Below, piece by piece: positions 16,495 through 24,243 of a stretch of DNA of 32,980 nt. A program made the translations under genes and the position numbers. Location of the stretch: positions 1 to 32,980 of the forward strand of contig NZ_JAGWDK010000044.1 in the NCBI RefSeq assembly GCF_018398875.1, read 5' to 3'. The notes beneath the pieces were generated by a model, which worked only from the letters and a program-made list of their open reading frames with translations, was not told where the DNA came from and did not search any database. How positions within the stretch are numbered: position 1 is the first letter of the stretch; every line of letters begins with the position of its first letter. Origin of the DNA: Bradyrhizobium sp. sGM-13 (GTDB lineage Bacteria > Pseudomonadota > Alphaproteobacteria > Rhizobiales > Xanthobacteraceae).

Positions 16495-17307
16495 ATGCAA
16501 CCCCGCCAGCACAAAACGGCCAGCTTCCTGTCGGCTCATCCGGTCTTCACCCGGGCTGAGTTCGCGGCGGCCTTCGGCCATCCGGCGAGCGCGGCCAATG
16601 TCACCAGCCTGCTTAGGCATCACCTGCGCGCTGGCAACATTAAGCGGGTCAGTCGCGAGGTGTTTGCCGCAGTGCCGGCCCACATGGCGGCGGAGCGGAT
16701 GGTGATCGACCGCTTCGCCGCGGCGAGCAAGCTGCGTCCCGATGGGGTCCTGGGATTTCACTCAGCCCTTGAGCTGCACGGCATAGCCTATTCCGAGTTC
16801 AACGAGGTTCAGCTTATCAGCGCCGGACGGACCGAACGCGTGGACCTGCCATTTGGTGCTTGCCGCTTCGTCACGCCGGCGAAGGCGTTGGCGGCGACAG
16901 GCAAGGCCAACTACCTGACCGCGACTATGGACCGGCAGGGAGTGACGGTCCGTGTGACGGCGGTCGAACGCACGGTCGTCGATGTCCTACATCGGCCAGA
17001 ACTCGCGGGCGGCGGCGAGGAAGTTCTGAAGTCGCTGGATCTGGTGCGCTATCTCGATCCGGCGAAGGTCGCCGACTATGTCGAGCTGCTGGATAATCGG
17101 TCGCTCGCCTCGGTTTCCGGCTGGTGGCTCGAGAAGCGGCGCGCCGCGCTCGGCGTCTCCGACGATGTCCTGGCGCGCCTGCGAACACGGCTTCCACGAT
17201 CAAAGCATTATGCGCTGGGTGCGGAACCCGGTCATGCGGTGCTCGTCGAGCCATGGCGCGTGCTTCTCCCAGCGCAGGCGGTCGACGCCGCCTTTGAAGG
17301 CGTTTGA
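16495..17307 (+). CDS. abiEi: AbiEi antitoxin, transcriptional regulator
   Basis: 270 aa. The N-terminal winged helix (TASFLSAHPVFTRAEFAAAF, VTSLLRHHLRAGNIKRVSRE) is followed by the AbiEi C-terminal domain, with GFHSALELHGIAYSEFNEVQ and VERTVVDVLHRPELAGGGEE. In type IV abortive-infection systems AbiEi represses the operon by binding inverted repeats and neutralises AbiEii without direct binding. The stop overlaps the toxin start by one base (TGATG). The gene is divergent from the QueC-like operon across 289 bases, so the two modules share a control region. The start has only a weak GAAGA upstream. Confidence 0.9.
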   Translation: MQPRQHKTASFLSAHPVFTRAEFAAAFGHPASAANVTSLLRHHLRAGNIKRVSREVFAAVPAHMAAERMVIDRFAAASKLRPDGVLGFHSALELHGIAYSEFNEVQLISAGRTERVDLPFGACRFVTPAKALAATGKANYLTATMDRQGVTVRVTAVERTVVDVLHRPELAGGGEEVLKSLDLVRYLDPAKVADYVELLDNRSLASVSGWWLEKRRAALGVSDDVLARLRTRLPRSKHYALGAEPGHAVLVEPWRVLLPAQAVDAAFEGV

Positions 17308-18350
17308 TGGTCGCGTCGCGAGAAACGCTTCAGGACATTGCGGCCGAGCGGCAGCTCCAGCCCGCGACGCTGGAGCGTGTGATCCGGCTGATCGACATTC
17401 TCGATGCCTTCGGCGCCGACACGCTGATCGGGCCGCGCGTCGCCTTGAAGGGCGGCACGGCACTCAACGTCTTTCATTCCGATCTGGACCGCCTCTCTGT
17501 CGATATCGACGTCAACTATGTCGGCGCGGTCGACAAGGAACAGATGGACGCCGACCGCCCGGGATTGGAAGACCGGATCGAGCGCTTGATGGAATCGAAA
17601 GGGTACGTCGCGCGGCGTGAGCCGTCCGAGCACGCTGGCGGCAAATGGATTTATCGCTACGCCTCTGCGCTGGGCGGCGCGGGGACCATCGAGATCGATA
17701 TCAATTATCTCTACCGCGGCCCGCTCTACGGCGTGGATCGCATGCCATCGGTGGCAATCGGATCCTACCAGGCCACGAATGTTCCGGTCCTCGATATCCA
17801 CGAGATCGTCGCCGGCAAGATGGTCGCGCTGATCACGCGGCGCACCGCGCGCGATCTGTTCGACGCCCACCGGATCATCGCCATGCCGTCTCTCGACTGG
17901 GCGAAGATCAAGGCGGCCACCTTGATGATCGGTGCGAGCGCCAAGAGCTTCGACTGGCGCACAGCCTCGCCCGAGGAGATCGGATGCGAGGTCGGCGACA
18001 TTACCGGCAAGCTGACCATGTGCCTGCACGATCGGTATTTCGACAGCTTTGGCGGCCCAGCAGCTTGGATCGAGAGCGTCACGACCGAATGCCGGGAGAA
18101 GCTCGCGCCGCTGTTTAAGTTCACAGCGGGGGAGGGCGCATTTTTGGATGCCGTGCTGGACCGGGGTGAGATCGCCGCGTCTTCTCTGGAGGTGCCAGCA
18201 AACGTGCGCGCCTCGATAGAAGCCAGTCCGGCCCTGCGGTGGAAAGCGCAGAATGTCAAAGCTTGGAAATCTGGCGACAAGTTGCTGGCGCCACGTACAA
18301 GACGAGCAGCGCGGCCACGTGGAGAGACTCTAAAGCGTTTCACAGTTTGA
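17307..18350 (+). CDS. abiEii: AbiEii toxin, nucleotidyltransferase
   Basis: 347 aa. Nucleotidyltransferase motif I is VALKGGTALNVF (46-57), with the acidic strand LSVDIDVNY (63-71) carrying the metal-binding Asp. The later DIHEIVAGKMVALITRRTAR and DLFDAH are the conserved AbiEii/MNT motifs. The family transfers nucleotides to targets such as tRNA acceptor ends, causing reversible growth arrest. The start ATG 17307 shares its A with the antitoxin stop, so the two are translationally coupled. The last five codons and the stop (from about 18333) lie within the IS630 end, so the native C-terminus was probably replaced; the catalytic part is untouched. Confidence 0.9.
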   Translation: MVASRETLQDIAAERQLQPATLERVIRLIDILDAFGADTLIGPRVALKGGTALNVFHSDLDRLSVDIDVNYVGAVDKEQMDADRPGLEDRIERLMESKGYVARREPSEHAGGKWIYRYASALGGAGTIEIDINYLYRGPLYGVDRMPSVAIGSYQATNVPVLDIHEIVAGKMVALITRRTARDLFDAHRIIAMPSLDWAKIKAATLMIGASAKSFDWRTASPEEIGCEVGDITGKLTMCLHDRYFDSFGGPAAWIESVTTECREKLAPLFKFTAGEGAFLDAVLDRGEIAASSLEVPANVRASIEASPALRWKAQNVKAWKSGDKLLAPRTRRAARPRGETLKRFTV

Positions 18351-19062
18351 TTGAAGCGTATCCAGCGTTTGCGAAATAGTTGCTGCATTCACCTGCCTGG
18401 ATTGTGCTGACGAGACCGCCGATGTGGCGCCAGAGCTCATCGACGGTGCGTTCCTGGGCCGCGCGCATCCAGTGCTTGATCTTGGCGAAGGCCTGCTCGA
18501 TCAGGTTGAGGTCGGGTGAGTAGGGCGGCAGATACACAGCCTTGCGCCTGCGGCCCTGATGATGCGGCGCAACTCTGCGGACTTGTGGCTCCCGAGATTG
18601 TCCATGATGACGATGTCGCCTGGTCCGAGACATGGAATGAGCAGCTGTTCGACATAGGTGCGGAAGCACTCGCCGTTGATTGGCCCATCGAATACGCAAG
18701 GCGCGGTCAGTCGGTCGCAACGCAGCGCACCGAGGAACGTCATCGTGCGCCAGTGGCCATGCGGCGCGAAGCCGCGCAGGCGAGCGCCCTTGGGCGCCCA
18801 TCCACGCAGCGGAACCATGTTGGTCTTGATCCATGTCTCATCGATAAAGACCAGGCGTCGCGGATCGAGGCTGGCCTGCCACGATCGCCAGCGGCGGCGC
18901 CGGCGGAACGGCCCTGTTCAAGAGCGAACAGCGTTCTTTGAACCGTAGCCCCTCGCGACGCAGGAACAGCCAGACCGCGTTGTGCGAGACCTTGACCCCG
19001 CGCGCCGCCAGTTCGTCCTTCAGCGCGTGCAGCGTCAAATGCGGCGTCTGGTTCAGCCGCTT
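18333..19062 (-). mobile_element. IS630-family remnant
   Basis: Transposase-derived sequence from just behind abiEii to the IS66 remnant. The left edge is set at TA (18331-18332), the usual IS630 target dinucleotide. The right edge is where IS66 homology starts. The N-terminal HTH half of the transposase is missing, so the copy is truncated. Confidence 0.6.
18340..19060 (-). pseudogene. IS630-family transposase, truncated with frameshifts
   Basis: The pieces in order are TPHLTLHALKDELAARGVKV with WLFLRREGLRFKE, then (new frame) TLFALEQGR. Next comes WAPKGARLRGFAPHGHWRTM with TFLGALRCDRL, GPINGECFRTYVEQ, and the DDE region IVIMDNLGSHKSAELRRIIR. After another frame change come VYLPPYSPDLNLIEQAFAKI and KHWMRAAQER. 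Frame changes lie near 18920, 18840 and 18545. The family's N-terminal HTH is absent. It is not functional. Confidence 0.85.
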
Positions 19063-19358
19063 CCGGCATGCTCCGCGATCGGCCCTGGATCACAGCCTCG
19101 GCTCTCTCCTGCGCCGCGTCCAGGATGCCTTGCGCGATCTCCACGTCTTCCAGCGGCAAGTGATACTGATCTGGCCGCAGCTTCTCGGACTTCGCGCCGA
19201 ACTTCTCGCGTCTCAATTCCCCGAGAAATGACCTCCAGCCGACGTCGCGCTTCCTCCGATGCCGCCAGTGCCCCCTGATGCTCGCTCAAGGCTGCCTGCG
19301 TTTGCGCCAAAGGCGCCTTCAGGCGTTCGTTTTCGTTGAGCAGCGCCGCAATGCCCAT
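19063..19358 (-). pseudogene. IS66-family TnpC N-terminal fragment, frameshifted
   Basis: MGIAALLNENERLKAPLAQT with a coiled region to EEARRRLE begins the protein. After a frameshift near 19220 it reads LRREKFGAKSEKLRPDQYHL and PLEDVEIAQGILDAAQERAE, the characteristic N-terminal part of IS66 TnpC transposases. The rest, including the DDE domain, is missing because the IS630 remnant abuts it. Confidence 0.75.
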
Positions 19359-19359
19359 T

Positions 19360-19986
19360 TGACGCGCTTAGCCGCAGATCATCAAGATGGAAGGCGATTT
19401 ATCACATCCTGAAACGCGGATGCAACCCAACCAGCCCCGCCACGACGGCCGCCAGAAAGGACTTGAAGCCTACGTGGCGTCAGGTTGTACAGTCTAAATC
19501 GTACGAGTGGTCATCGTCTCAGACGCTTCGTGATCGCAAGCAGGGGTTTCAATGTCTCGAGTTCTAAGGTGCGCGCGAGTTTGTTGCTGCGCGAGCCTGA
19601 ATCGAAGTCGGCTCGTACGGAATGTGGCGGCGGTCAATTGGAGCTGAGGCAGCACGTGCAGTTCGAGATCAAATCGGGGCGCTTTCCGCAGCCGGGCGGC
19701 CGCAAGTTCAAATCCCGATGTGTCGTATGCCGCGCTTTCGCGCAGGGCGCGCCAACGCTGTTGCCTTCCGATCGGGCAAATATCTGTCCTTCCCTGTCTC
19801 CGGCTGTTGTGAGTGCAAGCCGCGACGTGAATCCATGCCTTTTTATGAAGGGACCGTCGTTCTTTGGCGCGCGGCCACCTGCTGCCCAGTTCGTCTGCGG
19901 CAGCTAAGGCTGGGGCTGGTGTGAGTAATGCCCGAACTCGGAGCGGGGCGCGACGACTGTCCTCTTGTTCTGGTTGCCGATCTCGG
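19360..19986. other. Intergenic, upstream of nopD
   Basis: No gene recognised. Short frames here lack domains and ribosome sites. The stretch between the IS66 fragment and the tts-box-like element may contain further decayed mobile DNA. Confidence 0.4.
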
Positions 19987-20018
19987 CAATTGGCTTTCTA
20001 AAGCTGGAGTCTTTGTGG
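19987..20018 (+). promoter_or_regulatory. tts-box-like element upstream of nopD
   Basis: GGCTTTCTAAAGCTGGAGTC lies within this stretch, 64-95 bases before the start codon. Its core resembles the rhizobial tts box (GTCAGnTTnTCGAAAGCT), matching about 10 of 16 defined positions, with the AAAGCT half intact. TtsI binds such boxes to switch on type III effector genes after flavonoid induction through NodD/NodW. Confidence 0.6.
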
Positions 20019-20080
20019 TCAGCGCACCCAAGTGGGCTCTGGGGCAGCTATGAAGAGTCATCTCATCTAGGGAGAGTGGT

Positions 20081-23000
20081 ATGGAACCTAGCTATAACGA
20101 TCCGAACTATTGGACGCGTTGGTACGATGACCAGCAAGAGCTGCTGCGTGCGCGGCAAGAGTCGGATAATGAACCTGCGGATCAAGCTGGCTTTGAGCAG
20201 CAGTTGGGCGAGCTGCAACTCGGCTTCCCTGAGGAGAGTTCCGCTGAGCTGAGTTCGCCCGATACTCGACCCGCAAAGGCGCACGACGGTATCCCGCGCA
20301 CTGACGTTGGCGGTTCGATGTGGATGCCGCCGCTGTCCAACCTTCGGGATAACTCGTTCAACAGCACGCGCTATACAGCACCATCGGAACCGGAGCCCGT
20401 CGAGCGGACAAGGAATAAGAGCGGAGGACTGTTTTCTCGCGTTAAATCAGGGCTCGGCAAAGGCTTCGGAGGAAGTCGCGATGAAAAGTCGATCGGTGGC
20501 CCAGCTTCGGATGTGGTCTATTCAGAGCTTCGTATCGATTGCTACAAGCGCAGCCGCGCATCCGAAGAGGACGCGGCCCTCATTTCCGAGTTCGCGCGAC
20601 GGGCTGCAGGCAGTTATGCTCCCAGTAGCATTGAGAAGATGGCGCAACATCTGGGCCGGTTCTGCGACTTTTTAAAGTCCAACAATTTGACACTGGCTAG
20701 CCTGCTTGAAAACCCTATTCAGTTGAAGGCCCATGCGAATGAATTTGTGAATGCGGGGGGCATAAAGCGAGTGCATACCGCATTGGAAGCGCTTCGGAAG
20801 TCCCGCGCCGGCGAGTTGTTGTCTCCTCCTCCTTCTCCGCCGCCCCTTACCGGAGACGCGCTACTCATTCGCCAGTACGCGGCAGCAGCCCGGGCACATA
20901 ATGTTCCCGGCAATACCTTCAGAACGCATACGGATGTTCTTACGCACTTTGCTGAGTGGCTCACAGCCAAACAGAAGCCATCCCTGACTTCTCGGTTTCG
21001 AACTGACGAATTAGCCGAGGACATCATGGCCTACGGCGAGGAGAATGACCACAACGGCCGCCTCTTTACGGCCCTGAATCATCTCCGAAGGCTTCGGCCT
21101 GACGGGGGAGGGTTCGAAACACTCGGACCGGGGCCACGCGTCATCGGGCGCCGTACTTTGAGTGCTTATGAGAGCGACGCCGGCATCATCGACGGCGCCA
21201 CTGACGTAGCCTTGGGCAGGCTTGGACCTGAATCGACTGCCAAAGAGAGGGCGCCTATCCTCAACGTCGCTAGTAATCAGCGCAAGCTTAGTGACTGGCT
21301 GAAAAGAGAGGGCAGGGAGAGCATAGAGAGTCGACTCAACGGCAGTGAGGAGCAGGAGAAACAATTGCAGAAAGATATCTCGGAGTTCAAGCGAGACATT
21401 GGCTATCCGGCAATCAGCTTGGGGATCAACAACCTTCGGGGGTACCTACGCGGCGAGCTCCAGCACGGGCTTCATCCTCTTCATCCTCGCCGGCTTCATC
21501 CTTATGACGACGACGCCAGCATCATCGATGGCGTGGCCAAGGAACAGCTAAGCAAGCTCGGATCCGACCCGGCTTCCCAATCGAAAAAGAAAGATGTGCG
21601 GAATACTGCTTCGGCGCAACGTAGCTTCAGTGATTGGCTCCGAACCACGGGTAGAGAGAGCATAGTGAGTCGAATCAACGGCAATGATCAGCAGCAACGG
21701 TCGTTGAACGTAGATTACCGGGAATTCACCCAAGCCAAACGGAGCGTCTGCCTGAGTTTGAACAAGCTACTCAACCAGCTTGGGCCGTACCTACGGCTCG
21801 TCGAAGCAAACAGAGCGCTGGGTGTGGCCTTCCCTGAGCGGCCGAGTCAGGAATCGCCGCTTGCCGGGTCGAGCTTATCGTGGCCGCGAGTGCCGTCCGA
21901 CTTCGACCCGAGCGAGTGGCTGCCGCTCGCGCCAGCTTGGTCGCCGCGAGTGCTGTCCCCGTCCGAATTCAGCCTCGGTGATTTGCCGACGCCGCCTGAC
22001 TTTGGTCCAAGTGAGTGGCTGTCGCTGTCGTCCGACTATGAGGCGAGCATGCGGCTAATTCCGGAGGCCGCGCCAGCTCGGTCGTCAGAGATCTACCGCG
22101 GTCTTAATTCTCTGGTTGATCTGCCGTCCACACCGCAGAATCGGACGTCAGAGATCTACCGCGGTCTTGATTCCCTGGTTGATCTGCCGTCCACGCCGCA
22201 GGAGATGCGTGACGATGCTCAGTCTGCGCTGGCGCCTAGCTCCGGCGTCAGATCGCCGTTCTTCATCGGGCCATCAGGCGCACCTCAGGAACTAGAGGAT
22301 ATCGGACATCTCGTCGGTAGGGATTGGCAGCATGGTACCCAGCCGGTCCCGGATTTCCTGGTTGATGTGCTGGACAATAGAATGCTGTTGCCGAATTTGC
22401 GCATCGTTCCACAGCCGGTCTCTATCAACGGTGAGACCTACTCGATCATGTTGGGACCGCGAGGGCGCCTCGATGCTCAATTTATCCATCATCCTCGTCC
22501 ATCCTCGGCTCCGGATGCTCAGATCGGCGCGTTGGCTACGGGGGCCTCTTCTTCCCGCGACCGCAGCGGACGGGTGCTCGACGCCGAGCAATGGCTGGGT
22601 GACGAGCATATCCAGCGGGATTACGAGCTCCTAGCGCAGGAGCTGGGGCGGAGTGATCCGAATCTCGCCACCCGGACGCGGTTCGTGGATCCCCTGATCG
22701 CCTTTCAGCTGAGCCATGGCGCCGATACCGACGCGCTACGCGCGCTCCATCGCCTTGTCGATGATCGGAATGGTAACGATATAGTCGATTTCCTGTTCTT
22801 GCCAGTTAGCGATGCCAGCCCTACGGACCGCGCTCGCCGCGGCGAACATTGGTCGCTGCTGCTGATTGATCGCCGCGATCGGGAGAGGCCGGTTGCCTAT
22901 CACTACGACTCCGCCCGGGGATTCAATGATCGGCCTGCAGGACGGCTCGCAGAACGGCTGGGCGCCAACCTGCAAGCCGCCAGCATGCGCCAGCAGAATA

Positions 23001-23140
23001 ACGGTTATGATTGCGGCGTCTTCGTAGTGGATGGGACCCGAGCGCTGGTTAGCCGATTGGCGGTAAGACGGCAGGTAGATGTGAACCTCGACAATCTCGT
23101 CGTCGATCGGCGGGCACTGCAAAATCGACTGAGGGGCTGA
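20081..23140 (+). CDS. nopD: NopD-like type III effector, C48 SUMO/Ulp1-type protease
   Basis: 1019 aa, close to the known length of rhizobial NopD. There is no Sec signal peptide; the N-terminus is polar, as in type III effectors. Residues about 150-580 hold four diverged helical repeats of about 100 residues; the last two (about 360-470 and 471-580) are clearly related (DAGIIDG/DASIIDG, SDWL, GRES). A Pro/Ser-rich linker follows, with PSEWL repeats and a 21-residue tandem repeat (669-710, SEIYRGLnSLVDLPSTPQ). The C-terminal Ulp1 domain keeps the full catalytic set His923 (EHWSLL), Asp943 (YHYDS), Gln972 and Cys978 (NNGYDCGVF). XopD and NopD remove SUMO from plant nuclear proteins. GGGAGAG precedes the ATG, and the tts-box-like element lies upstream. 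Confidence 0.9.
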   Translation: MEPSYNDPNYWTRWYDDQQELLRARQESDNEPADQAGFEQQLGELQLGFPEESSAELSSPDTRPAKAHDGIPRTDVGGSMWMPPLSNLRDNSFNSTRYTAPSEPEPVERTRNKSGGLFSRVKSGLGKGFGGSRDEKSIGGPASDVVYSELRIDCYKRSRASEEDAALISEFARRAAGSYAPSSIEKMAQHLGRFCDFLKSNNLTLASLLENPIQLKAHANEFVNAGGIKRVHTALEALRKSRAGELLSPPPSPPPLTGDALLIRQYAAAARAHNVPGNTFRTHTDVLTHFAEWLTAKQKPSLTSRFRTDELAEDIMAYGEENDHNGRLFTALNHLRRLRPDGGGFETLGPGPRVIGRRTLSAYESDAGIIDGATDVALGRLGPESTAKERAPILNVASNQRKLSDWLKREGRESIESRLNGSEEQEKQLQKDISEFKRDIGYPAISLGINNLRGYLRGELQHGLHPLHPRRLHPYDDDASIIDGVAKEQLSKLGSDPASQSKKKDVRNTASAQRSFSDWLRTTGRESIVSRINGNDQQQRSLNVDYREFTQAKRSVCLSLNKLLNQLGPYLRLVEANRALGVAFPERPSQESPLAGSSLSWPRVPSDFDPSEWLPLAPAWSPRVLSPSEFSLGDLPTPPDFGPSEWLSLSSDYEASMRLIPEAAPARSSEIYRGLNSLVDLPSTPQNRTSEIYRGLDSLVDLPSTPQEMRDDAQSALAPSSGVRSPFFIGPSGAPQELEDIGHLVGRDWQHGTQPVPDFLVDVLDNRMLLPNLRIVPQPVSINGETYSIMLGPRGRLDAQFIHHPRPSSAPDAQIGALATGASSSRDRSGRVLDAEQWLGDEHIQRDYELLAQELGRSDPNLATRTRFVDPLIAFQLSHGADTDALRALHRLVDDRNGNDIVDFLFLPVSDASPTDRARRGEHWSLLLIDRRDRERPVAYHYDSARGFNDRPAGRLAERLGANLQAASMRQQNNGYDCGVFVVDGTRALVSRLAVRRQVDVNLDNLVVDRRALQNRLRG
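22085..22147 (+). repeat. 63-bp tandem repeat in nopD, copy 1
   Basis: Starts TCAGAGATCTACCGCGGTCT and encodes residues 669-689. The next 63 bases repeat it nearly exactly. Confidence 0.85.
22148..22210 (+). repeat. 63-bp tandem repeat in nopD, copy 2
   Basis: Encodes residues 690-710. It differs from copy 1 at a few positions (Asn to Asp at residue 8 of the unit, several silent changes, and the last codons), which suggests a fairly recent duplication. Confidence 0.85.
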
Positions 23141-23274
23141 CGCCGGCTTCGACTGATCGTGCGCGCCCAGCTGGTTCGAGCGGCTTCTCGCCGACCCGAC
23201 CAGAACGCGCAATCAGCGCCTCGCAGAGCATCATGGTGGCTCACAATGTGGAGCGGATGCCGGACTAAGTCCGG

Positions 23275-23688
23275 TCTCTCGACATTGTCCTATCATCTCG
23301 GCGTCGACCTCTCGCGCTTCCCGCAGGATCAAGTCCTGCCTGAGAATCTCGATGTCCCCGGTGTCGAAGGGCACTATCGCGAGGTCGCCGAGCCGACGCC
23401 GAGCTCAGGCTTGAGTCTCGCCGACCTGGGACAGCGCTACGGTGCGGGGAGAACCACCAGCGGATTTGCCGGCACGCCCGGTACGGTGGCCGATCGCATG
23501 CAGGAGTGGTTCGAGGCGGGCGCCTGCGACGGCTTCATGTTGCAGGTTCCGTACCTTCCAGGCGGGTTGGAGAGCTGGTCCACGGCCTCGTGCCGGAGCT
23601 GCAACGTCGTGGCCTGTTCCCCACGGAGTACGACCAGCCCGAGCTTGCGCGATTCTCTCGGCTGAGCTGGGCCAGGCCGGCGGGCTGA
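23275..23688 (+). pseudogene. NtaA/DmoA-type flavin monooxygenase C-terminal remnant
   Basis: The stretch encodes the C-terminal end of a luciferase-like FMN-dependent monooxygenase (NtaA/SnaA/DszA group): HLGVDLSRFPQDQVLPENLD, GTPGTVADRMQEWFEAGACD and GFMLQVPYLPGGLE. After a frameshift near 23568 it continues LVPELQRRGLFPTEYDQ. The N-terminal flavin-binding part is missing. It lies directly behind nopD and is likely older DNA cut by the arrival of the effector gene or a rearrangement. Confidence 0.75.
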
Positions 23689-23929
23689 TGGTCGCCGGTG
23701 GCCCCGACGCAATGTTCTTCAGTTTCAAACACTCCCATAATACGCAGCGCACCCTTGTGATCGTGCGACGAATGTCCATTTTCGGCCTGAAAAACCCCGG
23801 GGCACAACCAGTAAGTCATTGATAGTGCTCAGCGCGCAGACTCTCAATCAGTGGCCCGATCGGTGTCCATTCATGCAACAAGCTTAGGAATCTCCTGTTC
23901 AATCAATCGCAATAATCGGGTGTTGCGCC

Positions 23930-23941
23930 TCCCCGCAACCA
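23930..23941 (+). repeat. Direct repeat of the tRNA 3' end (TCCCCGCAACCA)
   Basis: A 12-base exact match to 11553-11564, including the encoded CCA. No T-arm precedes it here. Position 7 bases before a terminator fits the tail of a former tRNA gene, so it may be the other side of an integration event about 12.4 kb long. Confidence 0.4.
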
Positions 23942-23947
23942 AGCTTC

Positions 23948-23983
23948 AAGCCCTTGAAAACGTATCGTTTTCGAGGGCTTTTT
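23948..23983 (+). terminator. Rho-independent terminator
   Basis: A 15-bp stem with one G-T pair (23948-23962 with 23966-23980), loop TAT, followed by a T-run to 23983. AAGCCC..GGGCTTTTT makes it usable from the left; it could also end transcripts coming from jetD on the other strand, since A residues flank the start only weakly. Confidence 0.85.
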
Positions 23984-24243
23984 GTTGTTCGAGTTTTGAT
24001 CCCAAATTTCGTTCATGGAAGCGCCCGTGGAAGCGGCAGAAGGAAAGTCGCAGCGTAAGATCGACGGGGTTGCGCGCGACGAAATGACTCAATTGTGATC
24101 GGAGGCCCACTGGGAGCGCCGCCATCCAAGGTTTTGCTGCGCCGACTTTGCCCACTCCACAGCTGCACTACGATTTGAGGGCGGTTAGAGTCTCTTCGGG
24201 CGCCAAATTGCCACCATTCAGAATAAGTCCGCGAACCCAATCA

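Larger units (their letters stand above)
23695..24243. other. Intergenic region with tRNA-end-like sequence and terminator
   Basis: No gene recognised. It contains TCCCCGCAACCA (23930-23941), identical to the last 12 bases of the tRNA fragment at 11553-11564, and a strong hairpin terminator just behind it. The rest up to the jetD stop shows nothing I can name. Confidence 0.4.

Noticed and set aside
23946..24155. Small minus-strand frame as integrase remnant
   Set aside because: No integrase motif (R..HxxR..Y or serine recombinase) can be seen, and it runs through the terminator.
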